Shown: in pieces, positions 16,521 through 24,111 of the stretch
Layout: each line of letters opens with the position of its first letter
How positions within the stretch are numbered: the first letter of the stretch is position 1
Assembly (NCBI RefSeq): GCF_002803065.1
Contig: NZ_NNBL01000006.1
Coordinates: 1 to 64,000, forward strand
Length of the DNA: 64,000 nt
Origin: Streptomyces sp. CB01635
GTDB taxonomy: Bacteria; Actinomycetota; Actinomycetes; Streptomycetales; Streptomycetaceae
Direction: 5' to 3'
Notes under the pieces: model-generated
Database searches by the model: none
What the model saw: only the letters and a program-made list of their open reading frames with translations
Told to the model about the DNA's origin: nothing
Position numbers and translations under genes: made by a program

Positions 16521-16536
16521 GTCACAGACCTGTCAC
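16521..16536. promoter_or_regulatory. AfsQ1-binding site in the sigQ-afsQ1 intergenic region
   Basis: GTCAC-AGACCT-GTCAC fits the published AfsQ1 consensus GTnAC-n6-GTnAC exactly and sits midway between sigQ (109 bases) and afsQ1 (115 bases). It is embedded in a direct repeat of TGTCACAG. Confidence 0.8.
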
Positions 16537-16650
16537 AGGGCCCGGGCGTGTGCGAGTCGTGTGTGGATGGGGCCCGAAGCCCCCTCATTACGAGCCTGGG
16601 AGCGCTCCAACGGTCGAACTTGAGCCGTGCCATGGGACAGAATGACGTCT

Positions 16651-17328
16651 GTGCCTTCCCTGTTGCTGATCGAGGACGACGACGCCATCCGAACGGCCCT
16701 GGAGCTGTCCCTTACGCGCCAGGGTCATCGGGTTGCCACCGCTGCCACCGGCGAGGACGGTCTGAAGCTGTTGCGCGAGCAGCGGCCGGACCTGATCGTG
16801 CTGGATGTGATGCTGCCCGGCATCGACGGGTTCGAGGTGTGCCGGCGCATCCGGCGCACGGACCAGCTGCCGATCATCCTGCTCACGGCGCGCAGTGACG
16901 ACATCGACGTGGTGGTCGGGCTGGAGTCCGGCGCCGACGACTATGTCGTGAAGCCGGTGCAGGGGCGGGTGCTCGACGCCCGGATCCGGGCGGTGCTCCG
17001 GCGGGGCGAGCGGGAGGCCAACGACGCTGCGTCGTTCGGCAGCCTCGTCATCGACCGGGCCGCGATGACGGTCACGAAGAACGGCGAGGACCTCCAACTG
17101 ACGCCCACGGAGCTGCGGTTGCTCCTCGAACTGAGCCGCAGGCCGGGACAGGCGCTGTCGCGGCAGCAGTTGCTGCGTCTGGTGTGGGAGCACGACTACC
17201 TCGGTGACTCGCGGCTCGTCGACGCGTGTGTGCAGCGGCTGCGCGCGAAGGTCGAGGACGTGCCGTCGTCACCGACGCTGATCCGTACGGTGCGCGGGGT
17301 CGGCTACCGGCTGGACACGCCTCAGTGA
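16651..17328 (+). CDS. afsQ1: Two-component response regulator AfsQ1
   Basis: 225 residues from the GTG at 16651 (MPSLLLIEDDDAIRTALEL), the length of S. coelicolor AfsQ1; an ATG nine bases earlier is an alternative. OmpR/PhoB class. The receiver domain has acidic pocket EDD (8-10), phosphoacceptor Asp52 in LIVLDVMLPGIDG, and the conserved lysine in VVKPV. The winged-helix domain (about 130-225) has TPTELRLLLELSRRPGQALSRQQLL and VRGVGYRL. AfsQ1 responds to AfsQ2 and, under nitrogen/glutamate signals, controls antibiotic and morphological genes. The stop overlaps the afsQ2 start. Confidence 0.93.
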   Translation: MPSLLLIEDDDAIRTALELSLTRQGHRVATAATGEDGLKLLREQRPDLIVLDVMLPGIDGFEVCRRIRRTDQLPIILLTARSDDIDVVVGLESGADDYVVKPVQGRVLDARIRAVLRRGEREANDAASFGSLVIDRAAMTVTKNGEDLQLTPTELRLLLELSRRPGQALSRQQLLRLVWEHDYLGDSRLVDACVQRLRAKVEDVPSSPTLIRTVRGVGYRLDTPQ

Positions 17329-18905
17329 GTGATGCGCACGACCGACTGCGGGGGTGGGCCGCGGCGAAGAAGGCGATACTCGCCGGCCTGCGCTTCACGA
17401 GCCTGCGGCTGCGGCTCGTCGTCGTCTTCGCCCTGGTGGCGCTGACCGCGGCGGTGTCGGCGTCCGGGATCGCGTACTGGCTCAACCGCGAGGCGGTGCT
17501 GACCCGGGCGCAGGACGCGGCGCTCAGCGACTTCCAGCAGGAGATGCAGAATCGGGCCGCGGCGCTGCCCGAGCATCCGACGCAGGGCGAGTTGCAGCAT
17601 GCGGCGAACCTGATGGCGAGCAGCAGCCAGCACTTCAGTGTGCTGCTGATCAGCGACGACAAGGACGGCCGGCGGATCGCCGGGAACTCCGACCTGGACG
17701 CGATCACGCTGGCCGAGGTGCCGCGTTCGCTGCGGGACGCGGTGAACAGGGAGCAGCCCCTCACGGACGGCAACAAGCATCCGTACCACCTGTACTGGCA
17801 GCGGATCGTCAGCAATGACACGCCGTATCTGGTCGGTGGGGCGCGGGTGATCGACGGGGGGCCGACGGGCTACATGCTCAAGTCCCTGGAGCCGGAGGCG
17901 AAGGATCTCAACTCCCTTGCCTGGTCGCTCGGGATCGCGACGGCGCTCGCGCTGGTCGGTTCGGCGCTGCTCGCGCAGGCCGCGGCGACGACGGTGCTCA
18001 AGCCGGTGCACCGGCTCGGGAGGGCGGCGCGGCGGCTCGGCGAAGGAAAGCTGGACACGCGTCTGCGGGTGTCCGGTACGGATGAACTGGCCGATCTTTC
18101 CAGGACGTTCAACAGGACCGCGGAGAATCTGGAGAAGAAGGTCGCCGACATGAGTGCGCGCGAGGAGGCGTCGCGGCGCTTCGTCGCCGACATGTCGCAC
18201 GAGCTGCGTACGCCACTGACGGCGATCACCGCCGTGACGGAGGTACTCGAGGAGGAGCTCGACGCGGAGACCGGTTCGGTCGACCCGATGATCGAGCCCG
18301 CCGTACGCCTCGTGGTGAGCGAGACGCGCCGGCTGAACGACCTGGTGGAGAACCTCATGGAGGTCACCCGCTTCGACGCGGGCACCGCCCGGCTCGTCCT
18401 CGACCAGGTCGACATCGCCGACCAGATCACGGCCTGCATCGACGCCCGTGCCTGGCTCGACGCGGTGGACCTGGACGCGGAGCGCGGCATCATGGCCCGC
18501 ATCGACCCGCGCCGCCTCGACGTCATCATGGCGAACCTGATCGGGAACGCGCTCAAGCACGGCGGCTCGCCGGTGCGGGTGTCCGTGCGGCTTGCGGACT
18601 CGGAGCTGGTGATCGAGGTCCGTGACCACGGGCCCGGTATCCCGCAGGACGTGCTCCCGCACGTCTTCGACCGGTTCTACAAGGCGAGCGCGTCGCGGCC
18701 GCGTTCGGAGGGCAGCGGGCTCGGGCTGTCGATCGCCCTGGAGAACGCGCACATCCACGGCGGCGAGATCACGGCCGCCAACTCCCCTGAGGGCGGGGCC
18801 GTGTTCACGTTCCGGCTGCCGCTCGACGCGTCACCGCTGACGCTGCCGCCCGATGACGAGGGCGCCGACGTCGGCGGTTCCGGTGAGGAGGGCGGCCCGC
18901 GATGA
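17325..18905 (+). CDS. afsQ2: Sensor histidine kinase AfsQ2
   Basis: 526 residues. The GTG start overlaps the afsQ1 TGA (GTGA). Membrane helix 1 is about residues 31-50, an extracytoplasmic sensor of about 145 residues follows, helix 2 is about 198-220, and then HAMP. The dimerisation/phosphoacceptor motif FVADMSHELRTPLTA places the autokinase at His292. The ATPase has N box NLIGNALKHGG, G1 DHGPGIP, F box FDRFYKA and G2 GSGLGLSIAL. Translational coupling implies stoichiometric synthesis with AfsQ1. Confidence 0.93.
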   Translation: MSDAHDRLRGWAAAKKAILAGLRFTSLRLRLVVVFALVALTAAVSASGIAYWLNREAVLTRAQDAALSDFQQEMQNRAAALPEHPTQGELQHAANLMASSSQHFSVLLISDDKDGRRIAGNSDLDAITLAEVPRSLRDAVNREQPLTDGNKHPYHLYWQRIVSNDTPYLVGGARVIDGGPTGYMLKSLEPEAKDLNSLAWSLGIATALALVGSALLAQAAATTVLKPVHRLGRAARRLGEGKLDTRLRVSGTDELADLSRTFNRTAENLEKKVADMSAREEASRRFVADMSHELRTPLTAITAVTEVLEEELDAETGSVDPMIEPAVRLVVSETRRLNDLVENLMEVTRFDAGTARLVLDQVDIADQITACIDARAWLDAVDLDAERGIMARIDPRRLDVIMANLIGNALKHGGSPVRVSVRLADSELVIEVRDHGPGIPQDVLPHVFDRFYKASASRPRSEGSGLGLSIALENAHIHGGEITAANSPEGGAVFTFRLPLDASPLTLPPDDEGADVGGSGEEGGPR

Positions 18906-19513
18906 CCGCACGCAGGACAAGAAGGCGTTACGCGGTGCTGGGCGCGGCGGTGCTCGCCGTGCTGCTCGCCGGGTGCGGGATCAGGCCGACGGAGGTGCCG
19001 ACGGACTTCGGGGCCGCGCCGTCGCGGGTGCCGTGCACGCTGTCGGACCCGGATCTGGAGTCACGCACGGGCGGTGAGTTCGCCGTGCAGGTGTATCTGG
19101 TCTGTACATCGCAGCTGGTGAGCGTCGACCGGACGGTGACCCTGCCGAAGGGGCGGGGCGCCTCGGACCGGGTGCGGCTCGCGCAGGCGCTGCTCGACGA
19201 GCTGGAGCAGTCTCCGGCCGGCGCCGAGCGGCAGGCGGGGTACACCACGGACGTCAGGCCCGGGATGACCGTCTCGGGGCCGGGCAAGGGTGACCCGGAC
19301 AACGCGCTGCGGCTGAGCGTCCCGCCGGACGACCTCTCGCCGTACGCGCTGGCCCAGATCGTGTGTACGTATGCGAACGGCGGGGCCGCGGCAGAGGACG
19401 ACAAGGTCGTGCTCGGCGGCCCTGGCGACGACGCTCTGCGCGCGTACGACTGCTCCCCGGAGATGCGGACGCGACCGGGGCTCGTACCGGCGCCCGCCGA
19501 GACGGTCGGCTGA
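18902..19513 (+). CDS. Lipoprotein of the afsQ operon
   Basis: 203 residues, ATG overlapping the afsQ2 stop (ATGA). A lipoprotein signal peptide (RRTRRRYAVLGAAVLAVLLAGC) has the lipid-modified cysteine at about 25. The remainder contains SVDRTVTLPKGRGASDRVRLAQALLDEL, resembling the GerMN-like domain of LpqB-type lipoproteins, and several cysteines. The same position in S. coelicolor (SCO4905 from memory) is a lipoprotein thought to tune the kinase, much as CseA does for the CseB/CseC system. That role is inference from context. Confidence 0.82.
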   Translation: MTARRTRRRYAVLGAAVLAVLLAGCGIRPTEVPTDFGAAPSRVPCTLSDPDLESRTGGEFAVQVYLVCTSQLVSVDRTVTLPKGRGASDRVRLAQALLDELEQSPAGAERQAGYTTDVRPGMTVSGPGKGDPDNALRLSVPPDDLSPYALAQIVCTYANGGAAAEDDKVVLGGPGDDALRAYDCSPEMRTRPGLVPAPAETVG

Positions 19514-19590
19514 CGGGGGCGGGCGCGGTTGTCGCGGGCGGACGCCGGCGACGCGGAACCGATCGTCCCGCCGTCCGCGTCTAGGGGGGC

Positions 19591-20133
19591 GTGCAGCGCC
19601 ATCGCCCGGGCGGCTCCAAGGCCGCCATCCGCTTCCGTACGGCAGGGATAGTCCTCCTTGCCGCGCATCTGCTTCTCGTCTGCTGGATCACGCTGCGACC
19701 ACTGGACGTGCCGTGGGTCAGCGCCGCGAACCTGCATCCGTTCGCCGGGATCAGGGCGGATCTCGCGCTCGGTCCGGCGGAGGCGGTGCGGCGCATCGGC
19801 AAGGAGCTGGTGCTGCTCGCGCCTCTGGGGGTGCTGCTGCCGATCGCCGGAGGGCGGCTCGTCGTCTCGCCGCTGGGTTCGCTGGTGCGTACGGTCGCCG
19901 CCGGAGCGCTGCTCTCGCTCGGCATCGAGCTGCTGCAGACCGGGGTGCCGGGACAGGTCGTGGACATCGACTCACTGTTCCTGAACACGCTGGGCGTGGC
20001 CCTCGCGCACGCGGCCGTGGTGCCGACCCTCAGGGGCAGGCTCCGCCGCAGGGCCGAGGTCCCCGCCCTCCCCCGGGAGGAGCCCTCTCAGGGGCGGACC
20101 CCGACGATTTCCAGGGTCGGCATCGCCCCGTGA
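19591..20133 (+). CDS. VanZ-family membrane protein
   Basis: 180 residues from a GTG behind an AGGGGGG ribosome site. Four hydrophobic helices lie between about residues 15 and 145. Signature elements are CWITLRPLDVPWV and NLHPFAGI in the first loop, and LGIELLQTGVPGQVVDIDSLFLNTLGVALAH, the VanZ core. VanZ proteins are linked to low-level teicoplanin resistance and envelope processes but have no settled biochemical function. The gene follows the afsQ lipoprotein by 77 bases, so co-transcription is possible. Confidence 0.82.
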   Translation: MQRHRPGGSKAAIRFRTAGIVLLAAHLLLVCWITLRPLDVPWVSAANLHPFAGIRADLALGPAEAVRRIGKELVLLAPLGVLLPIAGGRLVVSPLGSLVRTVAAGALLSLGIELLQTGVPGQVVDIDSLFLNTLGVALAHAAVVPTLRGRLRRRAEVPALPREEPSQGRTPTISRVGIAP

Positions 20134-20241
20134 GCTGACGCTTCGCCCGGTTCGTCACCGTAGCTTTGAAGCCATCAGAGACGTCCCGGCCGTCCCGGCC
20201 AAGGGGGCGCCTCACCGCTACGGTTCGCGAAGGAGCCCACC

Positions 20242-20442
20242 ATGACCGCCCTTGCCCGCCCCACGAACGGACGGATGATCGGCGGAGTGTGCGCAGCGCT
20301 GGCAAGGCGCTTCGGCACCTCCGCGACCACGATGCGCGTGATCTTCGTGCTCTCGTGTCTGCTTCCCGGTCCCCAGTTCCTGCTGTACATCGCGCTGTGG
20401 ATCCTGCTGCCGAGCGAGGGCAAGGTCCGCCAGGCGTGGTGA
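20242..20442 (+). CDS. PspC-domain small membrane protein
   Basis: 66 residues, good AAGGAG site. The entire protein is one PspC domain: RPTNGRMIGGVCAALARRFGTSATTMRVIFVL, then FLLYIALWILLPSE with one hydrophobic helix. PspC domains occur in phage-shock and envelope stress proteins. The partner here is unknown. Confidence 0.85.
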   Translation: MTALARPTNGRMIGGVCAALARRFGTSATTMRVIFVLSCLLPGPQFLLYIALWILLPSEGKVRQAW

Positions 20443-20493
20443 CGACGGGGCCCGCAGGCTGATGTGCGACAAGGCAGGCTGACGTACGACAGG

Positions 20494-20528
20494 GAGGGGC
20501 GCACCCGCGCGAGCGGGTGCGCCCCTCC
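20494..20528. terminator. Bidirectional terminator between pspC and the secreted-protein gene
   Basis: GGAGGGGCGCACCCGC pairs with GCGGGTGCGCCCCTCC around a 3-4-base loop. Edges are accurate to within a base or two. Confidence 0.75.
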
Positions 20529-20560
20529 TGTGTGTCCGTGTGTGCGCCGTGTCGGGTGGG

Positions 20561-20905
20561 TCAGCCGACGGGCAGGGCGCCGCCGGCGGGCAGCGACTTG
20601 ACGGGCAGGCCGCCGAGGAGCCCGGAGACCGGGTCGCTGCCGTTGGTGGGGAGGGCCTTCGTGACGGCGGGCGTGGCGGCCTTCAGGCCACCGGCGACGG
20701 CGTTCTTGCCGGCGGTGAGGGACTCGGTGCCACCGGCGGGCAGTACCTGCGCGACCTGCTCGGCGGGGAGCGTGCTGGTCACGGTGTCCAGGGCGGAGCC
20801 CGCATCCGGGAGGGCGGGGGCGGCGGACGCGGCACCGGCGCCCGCGGCGGCGAAGGCGGCACCGAGAGCGGCGACACCGAGGGTCTTGACAGCAGACTGC
20901 TTCAT
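20561..20905 (-). CDS. Small secreted Ala/Gly/Leu-rich protein
   Basis: 114 residues from the ATG at 20905 (MKQSAVKTLGVAALGAAF). The signal peptide is cleaved after about AGAASAA near residue 30. The mature chain is rich in Ala, Gly, Leu and Pro, ends GLLGGLPVKSLPAGGALPVG and lacks cysteines, so it is not a chaplin. It resembles the protein encoded at 14272-14688 in composition and architecture. Its role may be surface or aerial-hyphae related, but nothing in the sequence proves this. Confidence 0.72.
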   Translation of the reverse strand: MKQSAVKTLGVAALGAAFAAAGAGAASAAPALPDAGSALDTVTSTLPAEQVAQVLPAGGTESLTAGKNAVAGGLKAATPAVTKALPTNGSDPVSGLLGGLPVKSLPAGGALPVG

Positions 20906-20994
20906 TGTGAAATGAGTCCTCGTGAACGGGGGCTTGAGCGGTCCACGACCGTAAACATGTGTCAGGGCGCGTCGCAACCGGCGAAAAACGCGGA

Positions 20995-21028
20995 GAAGCG
21001 GCCGGGAGTTAATGCTCCCGGCCGCTTC
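20995..21028 (-). terminator. Terminator of the adenosine deaminase gene
   Basis: Perfect 14-bp stem (20995-21008 with 21015-21028) and a 6-base loop, 20 bases past the add stop on the minus strand. Confidence 0.85.
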
Positions 21029-21047
21029 GGATTCGCACAAAGAGACG

Positions 21048-22205
21048 CTACTGCGCGACAGAACCCCTGGTCGATGCGGTCTGACGGAACAGCCATTCGG
21101 ATTTCAACTCGGCATATCCGGGCTTGATGACGTCATTGATCATGGCCAGTCGTTCATCGAAAGGAATGAATGCTGATTTCATCGCATTGACAGTGAACCA
21201 CTGCATGTCGTCGAGCGTGTAGCCGAATGCGTCGACCAGGTGCTCGAATTCGCGGCTCATGCTGGTGCCGGACATGAGGCGGTTGTCGGTGTTCACCGTG
21301 GTGCGGAAGTGCAGCTTGCGGAGCAGGCCGATGGGGTGGGCCTCGAAGGAGTCGGCGGCGCCTGTCTGGAGGTTGGAGCTGGGACACATCTCCAGGGGGA
21401 TGCGCTTGTCGCGTACATAGGAGGCGAGGCGGCCGAGCTTGACCGTGCCGTCGTCCTCGACCTTGATGTCGTCGATGATCCGCACGCCGTGGCCGAGGCG
21501 GTCGGCTCCGCACCACTGGAGGGCCTGCCAGATGGAAGGCAGGCCGAAGGCCTCGCCCGCGTGGATCGTGAAGTGGTTGTTCTCGCGCTTGAGGTACTCG
21601 AAGGCGTCGAGGTGGCGGGTGGGAGGGAAGCCGGCCTCCGCGCCCGCGATGTCGAAGCCGACGACGCCCGTGTCGCGGTAGCCGTTTGCGAGTTCGGCGA
21701 TCTCCAGGGCGCGGGCCGCGTGCCGCATGGCGGTGAGCAGGGCGCCCACGCGGATGCGGTGGCCGTTGGCCCTGGCGCGGCGCTCGCCTTCCCGGAATCC
21801 TTCGTTGACCGCCTCGACGACCTCTTCGAGGGTGAGGCCCTGTTCGAGGTGCTGCTCGGGGGCGTAGCGGATCTCGGCGTAGACGACGCCGTCCTCGGCG
21901 AGGTCCTCGGCGCACTCGGCGGCGACCCGGAACAGCGCCTCGCGGGTCTGCATGACGGCGCAGGTGTGGGCGAAGGTCTCCAGGTAGCGCTCGAGGGAGC
22001 CGGAGTCGGCGGCCTCGCGGAACCAGATGCCGAGCTTGTCGGGATCGGTCTCCGGGAGGTTCTCGTAGCCCTGTTCCAGGGCGAGTTCGACGATGGTGCC
22101 GGGGCGAAGGCCGCCGTCGAGGTGGTCGTGCAGCAGCACCTTGGGGGCGCGAACGATCTGCTCGGGGGTCGGAATCTGCGAGTTTCCGCTGGTCTGGCTC
22201 GTCAT
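21048..22205 (-). CDS. add: Adenosine deaminase
   Basis: 385 residues. It hydrolyses adenosine and deoxyadenosine to inosine forms, feeding purine nucleoside phosphorylase. Zinc and catalytic motifs: LLHDHLDGG (two zinc histidines), FTIHAGE (zinc histidine and catalytic Glu region), GVRIIDD, and TTVNTDNRLMSGT, where the usual SLNTDDP aspartate pair appears as NTDNR, as in this actinobacterial subclass. Monocistronic: it has its own palindromic operator 17 bases before the ATG and its own terminator. Confidence 0.94.
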   Translation of the reverse strand: MTSQTSGNSQIPTPEQIVRAPKVLLHDHLDGGLRPGTIVELALEQGYENLPETDPDKLGIWFREAADSGSLERYLETFAHTCAVMQTREALFRVAAECAEDLAEDGVVYAEIRYAPEQHLEQGLTLEEVVEAVNEGFREGERRARANGHRIRVGALLTAMRHAARALEIAELANGYRDTGVVGFDIAGAEAGFPPTRHLDAFEYLKRENNHFTIHAGEAFGLPSIWQALQWCGADRLGHGVRIIDDIKVEDDGTVKLGRLASYVRDKRIPLEMCPSSNLQTGAADSFEAHPIGLLRKLHFRTTVNTDNRLMSGTSMSREFEHLVDAFGYTLDDMQWFTVNAMKSAFIPFDERLAMINDVIKPGYAELKSEWLFRQTASTRGSVAQ

Positions 22206-22221
22206 TTCCGCACTCTAACGC

Positions 22222-22233
22222 CTACGCGCGTAG
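22222..22233. promoter_or_regulatory. Nucleoside-regulon palindrome upstream of add
   Basis: A perfect CTACGCGCGTAG, 17 bases before the add ATG, identical to the sites at punA and deoC. Confidence 0.75.
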
Positions 22234-22318
22234 ATACTCGGTGACGTCCGCCTGTCGATACGTAACGGTGACCCTGCGGACGGGTGGCGTACACCGCGCC
22301 TTCTGACACTGTTCTGTC

Positions 22319-23077
22319 ATGGGACAGCAAGCGACGACGGTCCGTGAGGCCCGGCTCGGGAAGGCGATGGGGCCCGTTTCCGCGACGGTGAGCGGTGTGG
22401 TTCTGCTGCTTCCCGCAGGTGAGGAGACCTCCGCGCGCAGGCCGTCACCCCTGGCCTCGGCGGCCGTACGGACCCTGGGGCGCGCCCTCGTGCGCGAGGG
22501 ACGGCGGGAAGGCCTTGCGGCGCATGTCGTGCACTACCGCGGCCGCGGCTGGAACGGCGCGCAGGCACAGCTCGCGCGCGACGCCGACTGGGCCGCGGAC
22601 GAAGCCGTACGGCGCTACGGCGACATCCCCGTCTGCCTCGTCGGGGTCGACATGGGTGCCCGCGCGGCGCTGCACGCGGGCGGGCACAGCGCCGTGAACT
22701 CGGTGCTCGCGCTTGCCCCTTGGCTGCCCGAGGAGGACGTCGCCGCGCCACCTGAACCGGTGAAACAGCTCGCGGGCCGCCGCGTTCTGATCGTGCACGG
22801 CACGAACGACGAGCGCACGGATCCCGAGCTGTCGTTCCGCCTGGCCGCCCGCGCGAAGAAGTCCAACCGCGACATCTGCCGCTTCGAGGTGCACTCCGAC
22901 GGCCACGCGCTCCACCAGCACCGCACCGAAGTCCACGCCCTGGCCCGCGACTTCGTGCTCGGCTCGCTCTTCGGCCGGGCGTTCTCGCGGCCGCTGCAGG
23001 ACGCGCTGGCCGCGCCGCCGCCGCTGGGGCTGCGGATGCCGCTGGCCTCGGGCTTCGGCAGGTCGCTCGCGCGGTGA
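22319..23077 (+). CDS. Alpha/beta hydrolase with an aspartate at the nucleophile position
   Basis: 252 residues. Dienelactone-hydrolase-like order: early strand SGVVLLLPAGEE, nucleophile elbow CLVGVDMGARAAL, acid loop VLIVHGTNDERTDPE, and a late histidine in HSDGHALHQH. The elbow is G-V-D-M-G: aspartate replaces the usual serine or cysteine. This would suit a dehalogenase-type mechanism or a non-hydrolytic protein. An ATG 16 codons later is another possible start. It is convergent with, and abuts, the LysR gene (stops at 23077/23078). Confidence 0.78.
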   Translation: MGQQATTVREARLGKAMGPVSATVSGVVLLLPAGEETSARRPSPLASAAVRTLGRALVREGRREGLAAHVVHYRGRGWNGAQAQLARDADWAADEAVRRYGDIPVCLVGVDMGARAALHAGGHSAVNSVLALAPWLPEEDVAAPPEPVKQLAGRRVLIVHGTNDERTDPELSFRLAARAKKSNRDICRFEVHSDGHALHQHRTEVHALARDFVLGSLFGRAFSRPLQDALAAPPPLGLRMPLASGFGRSLAR

Positions 23078-24049
23078 CTACTCCTGCGCGCGCGTCCACT
23101 CGGAGAGCAGCTTGCCGCGCCGGGAGAGCAGGAACTTCTTGAACGCCGCGACGGGCGGGGTGTCGGGATGGCCGTCGAGCCAGGCCACGCCGATCTCGCG
23201 CACCGCCCGCTGCCCGGTCACGGTCAGCTCCACAACCCCCGGGCGCGGTACTGCGGGTGGCGGCAGGAGCGCCACACCGAGGCCCGCCGCGACCAGGCCG
23301 CGCAGGGTCTCCGTCTCCTCCCCTTCGAAGGCGACACGCGGCTTGAACCCCGCCTCCGCGCACAGGCCGTCGGCGATGCGCCGCAGCCCGTAGCCGGGTT
23401 CGAGGGTCACGAACGGCTCGTCGGCCGCCTCCGCGAGGCGGACGCGCTTGCGGCCCGCGAGGCGGTGGTCGTCGGGGACGACCAGGCGCAGACGCTGCTC
23501 GTCGAGGCGGCGCGCGACGAGGCCGGGCTCGTCGGGAACGGGCGAGGTGAGGCAGAGGTCGAGCTCGCCGGCGCGCAGGCGCTCCAGCATCGCCTCGCCG
23601 TAGTTCTGGACGAGGCTGAAGCGGATACGGGGGTGGTCGGCGCGGAAGGCTCGGATCAGGCCGGGCACGGTCTCGGAGCCCATGGTGTGCAGGAAGCCGA
23701 AGGCGACCTTGCCCGACGCGGGGTCGGCGTCGGCCCGTACGGACTCGGCGGCGCGGCCGACCTCGGCGAGCGCCCTGTCGACGGACGTGAGGAACGTACG
23801 GCCCGCCGGGGTGAGCGAGACGGTGCGGCCGTGCCGCGCGAACAGCTCCACGCCGAGGTCCTGTTCGAGGCGGACCAGGGCACGCGACAGCGTCGACTGG
23901 GGGATCTCCAGCTCGTGCGCGGCCCGCGTGACGTGCTCGGTGCGGGCGACCGCGGCGAAGTACGACAGGCGGGGCGCGAGCGTCGTCACGATGTCTTCTG
24001 TGTCACTGGACGGTGACAGACGAGTCTCTGAACTCTGCTTATGCGCCAT
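23078..24049 (-). CDS. LysR-family regulator of the divergent MFS gene
   Basis: 323 residues from the ATG at 24049 (MAHKQSSETRL); a GTG at VTTLAPRL is a shorter alternative. The winged-helix domain is at about residues 25-85 (HVTRAAHELEIPQSTLSRALVRLEQDLGVELFAR). The periplasmic-binding-like effector domain is at about 105-310 with GKVAFGFLHTMGSE. It is divergent from an MFS exporter across 62 bases that hold a TTTCATGC...GCATGAAA repeat, so it very likely activates that exporter and represses itself. Confidence 0.87.
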   Translation of the reverse strand: MAHKQSSETRLSPSSDTEDIVTTLAPRLSYFAAVARTEHVTRAAHELEIPQSTLSRALVRLEQDLGVELFARHGRTVSLTPAGRTFLTSVDRALAEVGRAAESVRADADPASGKVAFGFLHTMGSETVPGLIRAFRADHPRIRFSLVQNYGEAMLERLRAGELDLCLTSPVPDEPGLVARRLDEQRLRLVVPDDHRLAGRKRVRLAEAADEPFVTLEPGYGLRRIADGLCAEAGFKPRVAFEGEETETLRGLVAAGLGVALLPPPAVPRPGVVELTVTGQRAVREIGVAWLDGHPDTPPVAAFKKFLLSRRGKLLSEWTRAQE

Positions 24050-24066
24050 GGGATTGATTATGGCGT

Positions 24067-24089
24067 TTTCATGCATTGGACGCATGAAA
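24067..24089. promoter_or_regulatory. LysR-type operator
   Basis: TTTCATGC (24067-24074) and GCATGAAA (24082-24089) form a perfect inverted repeat with a 7-base spacer, centred in the 62-base gap between the divergent genes. Confidence 0.7.
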
Positions 24090-24111
24090 CACGGAGGCCT
24101 ACCTTCGAGAT

